Below, in pieces: positions 16,119 through 22,857 of a DNA stretch of 30,679 bases (positions within the stretch are counted from its first letter, which is position 1; every line of letters starts with the position of its first letter). Source of the stretch: Acetobacteraceae bacterium (lineage in GTDB: Bacteria; Pseudomonadota; Alphaproteobacteria; Acetobacterales; Acetobacteraceae). The notes beneath the pieces are model-generated. The model saw only the letters and a list, made by a program, of their open reading frames with translations, searched no databases and was not told where the DNA came from. The stretch is from the NCBI GenBank assembly GCA_003506895.1, contig DNXO01000042.1, forward strand, positions 1 to 30,679, written 5' to 3'. Made by a program: the position numbers and the translations under genes.

Positions 16119-16450
16119 CTACGATGGGGTTCCAAGGCGGCAATGGGCGCGGAGGCGTGCGGGGCGGGTGTCTCGAAGACAACTCGGCCGCTTGGCCATT
16201 CGTCATACTCGGTCGAACTGCTGCACCCCGGATACAATTTTGCCACGAGCCTCGCGGTCCCGAGTGCTTGCCACTCCGGCCAGCGCTCATAGTGACCGGC
16301 GGCGAGCGTGATGCAGTCGCCATAGGTTTCCGCTTGGTCCAAGGTGGAGCGGTCGATGACGAGGACTTCCCCGACACACCAGAAGATACCGACGGCTGGT
16401 GTGGTTACGGCGGCGACCCGAAGCGGATGAGGGATACTCGGCTTCATCAT
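16109..16450 (-). CDS. Hypothetical protein with GIFW and GHYExW motifs
   Basis: The 113-residue product resembles a family of uncharacterised proteins with the order GIFW, then an AExYGD block, then GHYExW, then YDEWPxGRVV. Here these read GIFWCVGEVLVIDRSTLD, AETYGDCITLAAGHYERWPEW and STEYDEWPSGRVVF. After GRVVF the usual tail, close to YDxxxxRFxLYAD, is not present. A shift of frame at about 16175 would give FDTRPARLRAHCRLG, which looks more like the family end, so a late frameshift is possible. The start at 16450 follows GGGAG; an ATG at 16522 is less likely. It precedes and overlaps the gene at 15411. Confidence 0.65.
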   Translation of the reverse strand: MMKPSIPHPLRVAAVTTPAVGIFWCVGEVLVIDRSTLDQAETYGDCITLAAGHYERWPEWQALGTARLVAKLYPGCSSSTEYDEWPSGRVVFETPAPHASAPIAALEPHRRCP

Positions 16451-16574
16451 GAAATTCTCCCGGATGCTGTCAGTCGGTCGTTTGGCGTCGCGGGTCTTGC
16501 CATCGTGCGTTCCCGGTATCACGGCGCCTGAGGCACCACTGCGCCAACGAAAAAAGCTTTGCTCCGGCGCGGTT

Positions 16575-18056
16575 CTAGAAGTCGTCTAGATCGCATTGGG
16601 GTTCAACAAGTCCGAGGGCGCGAAGGCGTGTCCAGCAAGTGGTGCGGTGCGCGGCAGCGGGCCATCGCAGCAGCAGGAGATCGCGGAACAAAGCGACCCA
16701 ACACTGCTCCACATCCCGACCGGCGGCGCTTAGTTTGTCCATATGCTTGTGCCAAATTTCTTCCTCACCCTTCACCGGGGTGTATTCCATCCAGCCGGAA
16801 AACGGACTGACGAACCTTGGGTAAATTCCTGGCATTGTCGCAGCGATGGCTGGCAAGCCTTCATTCTGGCTGAAGTCGTGGTCATCGCTCCAGTCGATTT
16901 CAAACTCTGTGTTGAGCAGGGCGAGCAAGTCCCGCCGATAATTGGATGTTTCAGGCCCAACGCGCTCGTGGCGGGTCGCCCCCTGCTCAAGGATGATTCG
17001 GCAGCAATCATCGAATGTGATTTGGTCGGGCATCAGGTCCCTTTTTTCATATTCTTTGGTTGTGCCGTTCGTTTGGTAAAGCTTTTGTGCCAGCGTCGCA
17101 AAGGCAGTCGGGTTGAGCATGGAGACATGGTGCATGCCATAACCAGCGAAACTCGCTTGAAAGAACCGCACGTCAAACAGTTTTTCTTGAGAATCCTGCG
17201 GGTCGCGGCTCTTTAAGGCCGCATCGAATTTTGGTAGAATGCCCAGGAGTTTATCCGATCTGGGATTATAGTCGGCCAGGAGAAAAATCAGTTCCGGGGT
17301 AGCCGTGGGGTGCAACAGAAGTTCGGGCACGGCCGAACTGGAATTGAATTTGAGCAGGTCCAGAAGCTTCAATTGCGCGAGATGGCAATGAAGTCCTTTC
17401 AGCAAATTTTGCCAGCTTTGGGGGTTTTCCCGCAGCGTGTAGGCATCCTCCAAGTGCTTTATCAGGCCCGCGTCTCCATCAAGCGCATGGTTTCCATATT
17501 TTACCTCTATCAGAACCGGAACTAAGGCCGAGCGTGTTCGGCGCTCATGGCTGAGCCAGCGGACAGCAAGCATATCAAATCTGGCGTTTGGCAGAACGCC
17601 AGCCAATTCGATGTCAACGATGAAGTATTCCGTTTCATTCGCGATTGGCGAGAGATTATTTTCTCTAACGATAAGTTGTTGAAACTCCCTCTCAGATTTA
17701 TTCTTTTTTGCGAAAAAGCGATCCATTGCATATTTCAGATTAGGAATCACCCCGACTAATTGCTTGACATCTTCGTCACTGCTGACAGTGGTTGGAAAAG
17801 TGATCGGTAACGACGAAGACGCTCGATGGTATTCCGAGTCGAAACCTATCTCATAGCTCGGCTGTTGTTCGATTTTTTTTGTGCTATCTTCAGTTATCTT
17901 TAGTATGCTACCACCCCTATAATATATATTAATATAACTCCCTCGAAGCGCCAGCATGAGGGTGTGGTCTTCCTTAACGCGCCCCAACAAAGGCGACAAG
18001 ATTCCGCAAATTAAGTCGTTCATGAAGGCGTCGGATATACTGCGATTATATTCCAT
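16575..18056 (-). CDS. PD-(D/E)XK-nuclease-like protein of unknown family, AT-rich
   Basis: This 493-residue protein has an N-terminal domain with ILSPLLGRVKEDHTLMLALR and SYINIYYRGGSILKITE near residues 19-55. A PD-(D/E)XK-like core follows: EREFQQLIVREN near 122-133, then RFDMLAVRW with D161, then VPVLIEVKYGNHALDGDAG with E184 and K186. That D...ExK spacing fits the nuclease active site, and the LIEVKYG strand is typical. The rest, about 210-493, is mostly unrecognised, with LLADYNPRSDKL and IFSPFSGWMEY-like segments. The ATG at 18056 follows AAGGAAG; upstream ATGs lie in the MBL gene. One sampled 60-base line is about 48 percent GC and the 5' end drops near 30 percent, well below neighbours, so it was probably acquired. 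It starts 43 bp after the MBL gene. Confidence 0.8.
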   Translation of the reverse strand: MEYNRSISDAFMNDLICGILSPLLGRVKEDHTLMLALRGSYINIYYRGGSILKITEDSTKKIEQQPSYEIGFDSEYHRASSSLPITFPTTVSSDEDVKQLVGVIPNLKYAMDRFFAKKNKSEREFQQLIVRENNLSPIANETEYFIVDIELAGVLPNARFDMLAVRWLSHERRTRSALVPVLIEVKYGNHALDGDAGLIKHLEDAYTLRENPQSWQNLLKGLHCHLAQLKLLDLLKFNSSSAVPELLLHPTATPELIFLLADYNPRSDKLLGILPKFDAALKSRDPQDSQEKLFDVRFFQASFAGYGMHHVSMLNPTAFATLAQKLYQTNGTTKEYEKRDLMPDQITFDDCCRIILEQGATRHERVGPETSNYRRDLLALLNTEFEIDWSDDHDFSQNEGLPAIAATMPGIYPRFVSPFSGWMEYTPVKGEEEIWHKHMDKLSAAGRDVEQCWVALFRDLLLLRWPAAAHRTTCWTRLRALGLVEPQCDLDDF

Positions 18057-18099
18057 TTTTAGCTTCCTTCTGTTTGAATTGTTGGAGGTTTTCTCACCG

Positions 18100-19419
18100 T
18101 CAAACCTCCCACCATTCGCCATCCATCCGACGGCTGACATTCGTTCCAAAGAGATCGGCAAACCGATCCCCGTTGAAAGTATGCACGGGCACCAAAGCAT
18201 CCGGTGCCATCGCCTCCGCAAGCCGCTTCAAGTCAGCGATGCTCGCGTGGCCGGACGTGTGAATAACCTCCAACGGCACCCCGCGCTCCGTGAGCGCAGC
18301 CTGGAAAACCCGATTGGCATCGCTCGGCAAATATCCGTCCCATTGCGACCAAATCATGCGCGCGCCAATCCACGCCCCCGCCATCAGGTCGATGTCGCGC
18401 ATCATGGCTGGCCGGAACAGCATGACCGCCCGCGCCGCCATTCCGGCCAGCTTGTCGCGATAGATGCGATACGGCTTGTAGCGGTCCACGATGTCGAATC
18501 GTTCCGTGCGAGCGATATGCCGCCGCTGGTATTCAGGCACATAAACAGCCAGGTTTGGCCAACCCGGAGCGGGAATGTTCGGGCTTCCGGTCGCAGCCAG
18601 GACCTCCAGCGCGTAAAGATCGAGAACGAGCGTCCGCCCTGTTCGCTTGCACGCCCGATAAACACTGACAACCCGGTCGATGTTCTGCGCAGACGCACAG
18701 ACGCCGATAAACCCCCGGGCCTGGAGGCTATCCACCAAACGCGCCTCGATCTCGCTCTCGGTCGGAAACAGTTGGTCCGGCTTCAGGCGCCCAAGACTCG
18801 AACCTTCCATGAGCATGGCATGGACCGGACGCGGCGGGTGGGACACCAGACGCTCAAACAACGCGGCCTTGCGCCCATGGGCGCGGATATCGCCGGAATA
18901 GAACAGACGCCTGCCGTTTGCTTCAATGAGCAGCGCGTAGGCGTCGAACGCCGAGTGATCGACCAAGTATGGCGTGATCGCGAACGGACCAAGCTGGATG
19001 GTCTTGCGATCCTCCAGGTCAGGGCTGCCGTCGCTTTCAGTGCCGAACGGAACGGCCCTCGGGACAAAGGCCGCGGCGGCACGAAGAATCCGTCGTGTCG
19101 CCGCACCCGTCACGATTGGCAATGCGACGCTGGCATGGGGCGCCAAGCCCCAATGGTCCGCGTGGCCGTGCGAAAGCACCAACCCAAGCAAGCTGCTGTC
19201 GGGCGTATCCAAACCGGCGATCGGCGGCATCAAGGCGGCGGGGTCGGTTTCGCCAGCATCGAGCGGCAATCCGAGGTCGAGCAATATCCGTTGCCCTTGG
19301 CATGACAGTTCGATGCATGTGCCGCCGATCTGCTGCGTGCCTCTATGAATACAGACGCTAAACGAGTCACGCGGAAGCAACGGAACGATTGATGCGTCCA
19401 CACCATCAGCGTCGATCAT
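18100..19419 (-). CDS. Metallo-beta-lactamase fold hydrolase with beta-CASP/RNase J-like motifs
   Basis: This 439-residue protein has the MBL metal motifs: LLDLGLPLD (motif 1), SHGHADH at 83-89 (motif 2), VDHSAFD with H155 (motif 3) and YSGDI with D177 (motif 4). The C-terminal HTSGHA at 387-392 and VPVHTF with H413 match motif C and the final His of beta-CASP nucleases such as RNase J. The middle segment, about 205-370, holds LVLDLYALEV and would be the beta-CASP insert. It is probably a cytoplasmic RNA or DNA nuclease, though an ordinary MBL hydrolase is possible. It overlaps the preceding 67-residue gene by 14 bp and is followed after 43 bp by the PD-(D/E)XK-like gene. It is GC-rich, unlike that gene. 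Confidence 0.85.
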   Translation of the reverse strand: MIDADGVDASIVPLLPRDSFSVCIHRGTQQIGGTCIELSCQGQRILLDLGLPLDAGETDPAALMPPIAGLDTPDSSLLGLVLSHGHADHWGLAPHASVALPIVTGAATRRILRAAAAFVPRAVPFGTESDGSPDLEDRKTIQLGPFAITPYLVDHSAFDAYALLIEANGRRLFYSGDIRAHGRKAALFERLVSHPPRPVHAMLMEGSSLGRLKPDQLFPTESEIEARLVDSLQARGFIGVCASAQNIDRVVSVYRACKRTGRTLVLDLYALEVLAATGSPNIPAPGWPNLAVYVPEYQRRHIARTERFDIVDRYKPYRIYRDKLAGMAARAVMLFRPAMMRDIDLMAGAWIGARMIWSQWDGYLPSDANRVFQAALTERGVPLEVIHTSGHASIADLKRLAEAMAPDALVPVHTFNGDRFADLFGTNVSRRMDGEWWEV

Positions 19420-19609
19420 AGATCAACCCGCTCAGGATATTGGCTCGAGCAAGCACTCGGTTACCAGGATCCGTGGTGGCGTTTCGCGTCGGGTCGAAAT
19501 ATCCGAGGATCTTGTTCGATACGTCCGTTGCCTTCTGCCGCCCATCGCTGAGGGTTTCGATGTAACCGAGCAGTTTGTTACTCGAGTCTCGGATGGCCTG
19601 TCTGTTCAC
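19406..19609 (-). CDS. Small protein of three short LGY-type repeats
   Basis: This 67-residue protein consists of about three imperfect repeats of roughly 20 residues: RDSSNKLLGYIETLSDGR, TDVSNKILGYFDPTRNAT and TDPGNRVLARANILSGLI. Such D-x-x-N-x-x-LGY repeats occur in small beta-rich proteins, and a beta-flower or beta-propeller-like fold is possible, but this is inference. It has no signal peptide or membrane helix. The GTG at 19609 is preceded by AGGAA 6 nt upstream. Its end overlaps the start of the MBL gene by 14 bp, which implies coupling and a shared function. It is the first gene of the minus-strand accessory cluster. Confidence 0.7.
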   Translation of the reverse strand: MNRQAIRDSSNKLLGYIETLSDGRQKATDVSNKILGYFDPTRNATTDPGNRVLARANILSGLIYDRR

Positions 19610-19638
19610 TCGAATTTCCTGACGTAGAAGACGATAGG

Positions 19639-19660
19639 GACGACGAGTGATGCCGTCGTC
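19639..19660 (-). promoter_or_regulatory. Inverted repeat upstream of the accessory cluster
   Basis: GACGACG, an 8-nt spacer and CGTCGTC form a perfect 7-bp inverted repeat about 30 bp upstream of the GTG at 19609. It could be an operator or a 5' leader hairpin controlling the three-gene cluster. No T-run follows on the minus strand, so it does not look like an intrinsic terminator. Confidence 0.35.
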
Positions 19661-19998
19661 GGACCGGTAGGCCGAAGTTACGAATATGCAATATCATGCG
19701 CGTAGCCCGCATGTCCATTGCCCCTCGGTGGGGGCCGGGCGACCTGACAAGGCTTGGACGAACGCACGGGACCACCTTCGGAACGAGTCAGCGATAAAGG
19801 GATCGCGCATTTCGTTGATCCCATATCTCCTATTCACATCAGACGCCGAGAAATTTACAGCTAGACGAAATAAGTCTCGTTGCGACCAAAATTGGATGGA
19901 TAATCAAGCTCGCTTGGGGTCGAGGGCTCACCTTCGTTGGCGCGAAGTGTGGCCCTGTCACCGATGTCCTATGTTATCAGATACGCCAAAATCGTGGG

Positions 19999-20019
19999 TG
20001 CCCGGACCAAGTCCGGTCA
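19999..20019. repeat. Short intergenic palindrome of the alphaproteobacterial type
   Basis: CCGGAC, CAA and GTCCGG (20002-20016) form a perfect 6-bp stem inside the flank TGC...TCATGACC. Similar elements around GTGCCCGG...CCGGTCATGAC are common between genes in alphaproteobacterial chromosomes. Only one copy was seen in this window. Confidence 0.5.
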
Positions 20020-20101
20020 TGACCATACAAGCAATTGCCGCGGGCGCGACTGCCATTTTCGGGCCAACGGGCCTTCGCCCTCTACGACAATGATATGATT
20101 G

Positions 20102-20956
20102 CTACAGCCCCAGGTCGCGCTTCACCTGCACCCATCGGTCCAGGATCGGCAGGATCTTGTCCTCTTTCTCGGCCGGCAGGCTGAACACAACGCGATCGAC
20201 CCCGATTTCCTGGCAGAAGCCCAGCTTTGTAAGATCGTCCGGCACCCGGAAGATCGAGATCGGCAGCGATGCGGGATCGCGACCGGCTTCGATCGCAAGG
20301 TCGCGAAACTTCCTGATCACGATGCCGACCCCGTCATGCTCCAACCTGTCGGCTCGGGGAATCCAGCCGTTGCCGTATTTGATCGCGCGGTTCGCCGCAT
20401 AGGGAAAGGCACCGCCGACGATAACCGGCGGGTATGGCTTCTGGAACGGCTTCGGCCATTGGCTCATCGGGCCGAACTTGACGAACTCGCCCTCATAGGA
20501 CGGTTCATCCCGGGTCCAGATCGTTTGCATCGCCTCGATCCGCTCCCGAGCCAGCTTGTTGCGCGTGGCGAAGGCGGTGCCGTGGTTCTCGATCTCATCG
20601 CGGTTCCAGCCGTTGCCCACCCCAAACAGGAAGCGGCCTTGCGAGAGTTGGTCGATCGAGGACACCATCTTCGCGGTTACGATGGGGTCGCGTTGCACCA
20701 CCAGGCAGATACCGGTCCCGATCTTCAACGTGGTGGTCGCGGCGGCGGCGGCGTTCAGCGCCAGGAATGGGTCGTAGATATCGTAGTATGGACGCGGCAG
20801 CGCGCCGCCGCCGGGATACTCGGAAGACCGTGTTGACGGGACATGGGTGTGTTCGGGAACCCACAGCGATTCAAAGCCACGTTCCTCCAACGCCCGCCCG
20901 AGCGCGGCGGGCTGCATGGAGTCGGTGGTGAAGAACATGACGGCGCCGATTTTCAT
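20102..20956 (-). CDS. LLM-class F420-dependent-type oxidoreductase
   Basis: This 284-residue luciferase-like protein reads MKIGAVMFFTTDSMQP at the start, then ALEERGFESLWVPEHTHVP near residues 23-41, the signature of F420-dependent LLM enzymes with a WxPEHTHxP loop. It continues with LKIGTGICLVVQRDP near 76-91, GRFLFGVGNGWNRDE near 108-122 and PPVIVGGAFPYAANRAI near 176-192. These proteins use reduced flavin or F420 in redox chemistry on unknown substrates. GGAG lies 9 nt before the ATG at 20956. Nineteen bp separate it from the upstream LLM gene, so they are co-transcribed. Confidence 0.87.
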   Translation of the reverse strand: MKIGAVMFFTTDSMQPAALGRALEERGFESLWVPEHTHVPSTRSSEYPGGGALPRPYYDIYDPFLALNAAAAATTTLKIGTGICLVVQRDPIVTAKMVSSIDQLSQGRFLFGVGNGWNRDEIENHGTAFATRNKLARERIEAMQTIWTRDEPSYEGEFVKFGPMSQWPKPFQKPYPPVIVGGAFPYAANRAIKYGNGWIPRADRLEHDGVGIVIRKFRDLAIEAGRDPASLPISIFRVPDDLTKLGFCQEIGVDRVVFSLPAEKEDKILPILDRWVQVKRDLGL

Positions 20957-20975
20957 TTCGCTGGGCTCCAGTTGG

Positions 20976-21986
20976 TCAGGCGGCGCGGACGGCCGGAAAG
21001 ACTTCTTCCGAGATCAACTGCATCTGCTCCATCGCCAGGCTGGCCGGCATGCCGACCCAGTGGATGCCGAGGATCATCGTATTGACCCCGAAACGCCGTT
21101 TCAGCACCAGGATTTGCTCCGTCACCTCGGCCGGGGAGCCGAACAGGAAGCGGTCGTTCATCAGGTCCTCGAAATCGATATTGAACGCGTCGCCCGAGGG
21201 CATGACCTTGTCCTGCCCCCAGTCCTTGTAGGCCTTGTATTTCGCTTCCAGCGATGGGCGCGCCAAACGGATGGCTTCGGCACGGGAGCGGGCAACAAAG
21301 ACCTCCCGCATCATCGGCAGTTCCTCGGGGAACGGTTTGCCACAGTCGTCCAAGGCGCGCTTATAGACTTCCATCTGCTGGGCGATGGTGTCGATCTTGT
21401 TGTGCGGGTTGATGAACCAGGTATCGGCCATGCGCGCGGCCCGTCGGATACCGACATTGGCGTTGGCACCGATCCAAACGGGCGGCATCGGTTTCTGCAC
21501 CGGCATGGTGGTGCAGTTGGCATTGTCCAGCTTGAAGTAGCTGCCTTCCATGGAGACGAAGTCTTCGCTCCATAGCCGCTTCACCGCCGTCAGACATTCC
21601 TCGAACCGCGGACCGGACTGCTTCTGGGTAGTGCCGAAGGCGTTAAACTCGACCTCGCGGTAGCCGATGCCGGCGCCGAAGATCAGCTTGCCGTTGCACA
21701 TCACGTCGAGCGAGCCGAGTTCCTCCGCCACATGCAGCGGGCTGTGCAGGGGCAGCAGCACCACGCCGGGGCACAGGCGTAGCTTCGGGGCGATCATCGC
21801 CACCTGACACAGGAAGGGAATTTGCTGGATGTACTGAAACGGATGGGAGCTGTAATGGGAGCCCTTTCCGATCATGTCGAAGCCGAGGTCCTCGGCGAAT
21901 TTGGCGGCGTCCAGGTCTTCCTTCAAACGCACGCGCATGTCGTCGCCCAGCGGATACTGACCGCGGATCATAAGGCCGAAGCGCAT
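20976..21986 (-). CDS. LLM-class flavin-dependent oxidoreductase
   Basis: This 336-residue luciferase-like protein has a first strand MRFGLMIRGQYPLGDD, AKFAEDLGFDMIGKGSHYSS near residues 28-47, KLRLCPGVVLLPLHSPLHVA near 68-87 and GKLIFGAGIGYREVEFNAFG near 98-117. KPMPPVWIGANANVGIRRAA near 166-185 marks the second half. Members include alkane, nitrilotriacetate and F420-type oxidoreductases; the specific reaction cannot be told. A strong GGGGGA site lies 5-6 nt upstream of the ATG at 21986. It is the first gene of a two-gene LLM operon. Confidence 0.88.
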   Translation of the reverse strand: MRFGLMIRGQYPLGDDMRVRLKEDLDAAKFAEDLGFDMIGKGSHYSSHPFQYIQQIPFLCQVAMIAPKLRLCPGVVLLPLHSPLHVAEELGSLDVMCNGKLIFGAGIGYREVEFNAFGTTQKQSGPRFEECLTAVKRLWSEDFVSMEGSYFKLDNANCTTMPVQKPMPPVWIGANANVGIRRAARMADTWFINPHNKIDTIAQQMEVYKRALDDCGKPFPEELPMMREVFVARSRAEAIRLARPSLEAKYKAYKDWGQDKVMPSGDAFNIDFEDLMNDRFLFGSPAEVTEQILVLKRRFGVNTMILGIHWVGMPASLAMEQMQLISEEVFPAVRAA

Positions 21987-22052
21987 AGTTTTCCCCCGTT
22001 CTAACTTGCGGCGGAGGGTGGCACCGCGTCGGCTGATGTCAAGGTTGCGTCG

Positions 22053-22451
22053 TTACAGCCAGTGAAAGCCGCGCGCCATGGCGGTCAGCAGGCCACCGAC
22101 GGTGGCAACCTGGACGGCGATCAGCCACAGGAAATCCTGCCGGTGATGCAGATTGAGGGTGACCCAACGCTGGTCCATGGAATCGAACCGCCGATCAACG
22201 GCTTCAAACCTGCGATCGATCAGTTCGAACTTTCGATCAACAAGTTCGAACTTTCTATCTATGAGTTCGAACTTATGGTCGATGGAATCAAACCGGCGAT
22301 CCATGCGGTCAAGCATCTGTTCTTGCCGCTGCTCCACCCGCTCCAGCGAGGCCGCGGTGGTCTTGGCGATATGTTCCAGGACGGCGATACGAGCTTCCAT
22401 GTCTCTAGGATAGTGTGGACCGGGCATGAAATCAATGGGCACATCGGGCAT
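22053..22451 (-). CDS. Heptad-repeat coiled-coil protein with C-terminal membrane anchor
   Basis: This 132-residue protein has a long coiled coil from about residue 15 to 95. Residues near 50-95 form seven-residue units of the type DRKFELI, DRKFELV, DRRFEAV and DRRFDSM, encoded by a 21-bp tandem repeat in the DNA. The C-terminus FLWLIAVQVATVGGLLTAMARG is a single membrane helix (positions about 105-126), so it is probably a tail-anchored inner-membrane protein with its coil in the cytoplasm. Similar Bdr-like or DUF1640-like proteins exist, but no function is known. The ATG at 22451 follows AGGAAG; the ATG at 22466 lies inside that site and is less likely. Confidence 0.75.
   Translation of the reverse strand: MPDVPIDFMPGPHYPRDMEARIAVLEHIAKTTAASLERVEQRQEQMLDRMDRRFDSIDHKFELIDRKFELVDRKFELIDRRFEAVDRRFDSMDQRWVTLNLHHRQDFLWLIAVQVATVGGLLTAMARGFHWL
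22171..22317. repeat. Seven imperfect 21-bp tandem repeats inside the coiled-coil gene
   Basis: Units begin at 22171, 22192, 22213, 22234, 22255, 22276 and 22297. The best conserved core, AGTTCGAACTT on the plus strand, is itself partly palindromic (AGTTCGAACT) and recurs in the units at 22213, 22234 and 22255. Each unit encodes one heptad. Such arrays can change length by slippage or recombination. Confidence 0.8.
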
Positions 22452-22550
22452 GGTTAGCTTCCTCATGGTCGCCCTATATTAGGCACCCAAAGGTAAACAG
22501 AGTATGAATGCCACGCCGAGAATACGACACTTGCACGCAATGGTACGCGC

Positions 22551-22847
22551 CTAACCGCCCCCAACCCGCAGCCGATCCCCACCGCTTCCCGCCATGACGT
22601 TCCGCAGCGCCGACAGCAGCGCCACAACCGAAGGCGCCGCTCGTGGCGGCCGCTGCGCCGCGGCACGCTCCGGCGTCTGATAAAACCAGCGCAACGGCCG
22701 AAGCCCCTCCCCTGCCCGCGACACCGAAAACACGCCCAGCGGGGTGGCGATGGCAAGGCCGGTGTCGTCAACCGAAACCTTACCCTCGACCTCCCACAGT
22801 TTCAGGCAATCCAGCAGCAACGAACGAAGCTGCGCGTCGGAGATCAC
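22551..22847 (-). CDS. Small hypothetical protein downstream of dihydropyrimidinase
   Basis: This 98-residue protein was not recognised. From a GTG at 22847 it reads VISDAQLRSLLLDCLKLWEVEG (in pieces), then GKVSVDDTGLAIATPLGVFSV and a middle RAGEGLRPLRWFYQTPERA, and ends in an Arg/Gly-rich tail. The mixed helix and strand pattern looks like a folded soluble protein. The GTG lies 10 bp past the dihydropyrimidinase stop and is preceded by AGGG; an ATG at 22886 would overlap that gene by 29 bp. The close spacing suggests it is the last gene of that operon, and it may act with the enzyme. Confidence 0.6.
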   Translation of the reverse strand: MISDAQLRSLLLDCLKLWEVEGKVSVDDTGLAIATPLGVFSVSRAGEGLRPLRWFYQTPERAAAQRPPRAAPSVVALLSALRNVMAGSGGDRLRVGGG

Positions 22848-22857
22848 AGCCCTGGCA

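Larger units (their letters stand above)
19610..20101. other. Intergenic region upstream of the accessory cluster
   Basis: This stretch of 492 bp holds no convincing gene. A 135-codon plus-strand open frame covers most of it, but its product shows no domain or family feature. Two inverted repeats are listed separately. The rest has a mixed base composition and may contain decayed sequence. The cluster promoter is expected near 19640-19720. Confidence 0.45.

Noticed and set aside
18057..18221. Longer N-terminus of the PD-(D/E)XK-like protein
   Set aside because: It overlaps the MBL gene, and the best ribosome binding site precedes the ATG at 18056.
17956..19305. Plus-strand 449-residue open frame across the MBL gene
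   Set aside because: It is antisense to a protein with intact metal motifs, and its composition is typical of GC-rich shadows.
19940..19985. Possible insertion-sequence end remnant upstream of the accessory block
   Set aside because: The short stretch near TCACCGATGTCCTA recalled transposon ends, but no terminal repeats or transposase residues could be shown.
19686..20093. Plus-strand 135-residue open frame in the gap upstream of the accessory cluster
   Set aside because: No motif, weak start, and it reads through a palindromic intergenic repeat.
22171..22317. Tandem repeats as a possible CRISPR or DNA-binding iteron array
   Set aside because: There are no spacers, the units are in frame and encode coiled-coil heptads, so a coding repeat explains them.
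22062..22457. Plus-strand 131-residue open frame opposite the coiled-coil gene
   Set aside because: It is a mirror of the 21-bp repeat; the minus-strand product has a coil, a membrane helix and a good ribosome binding site.
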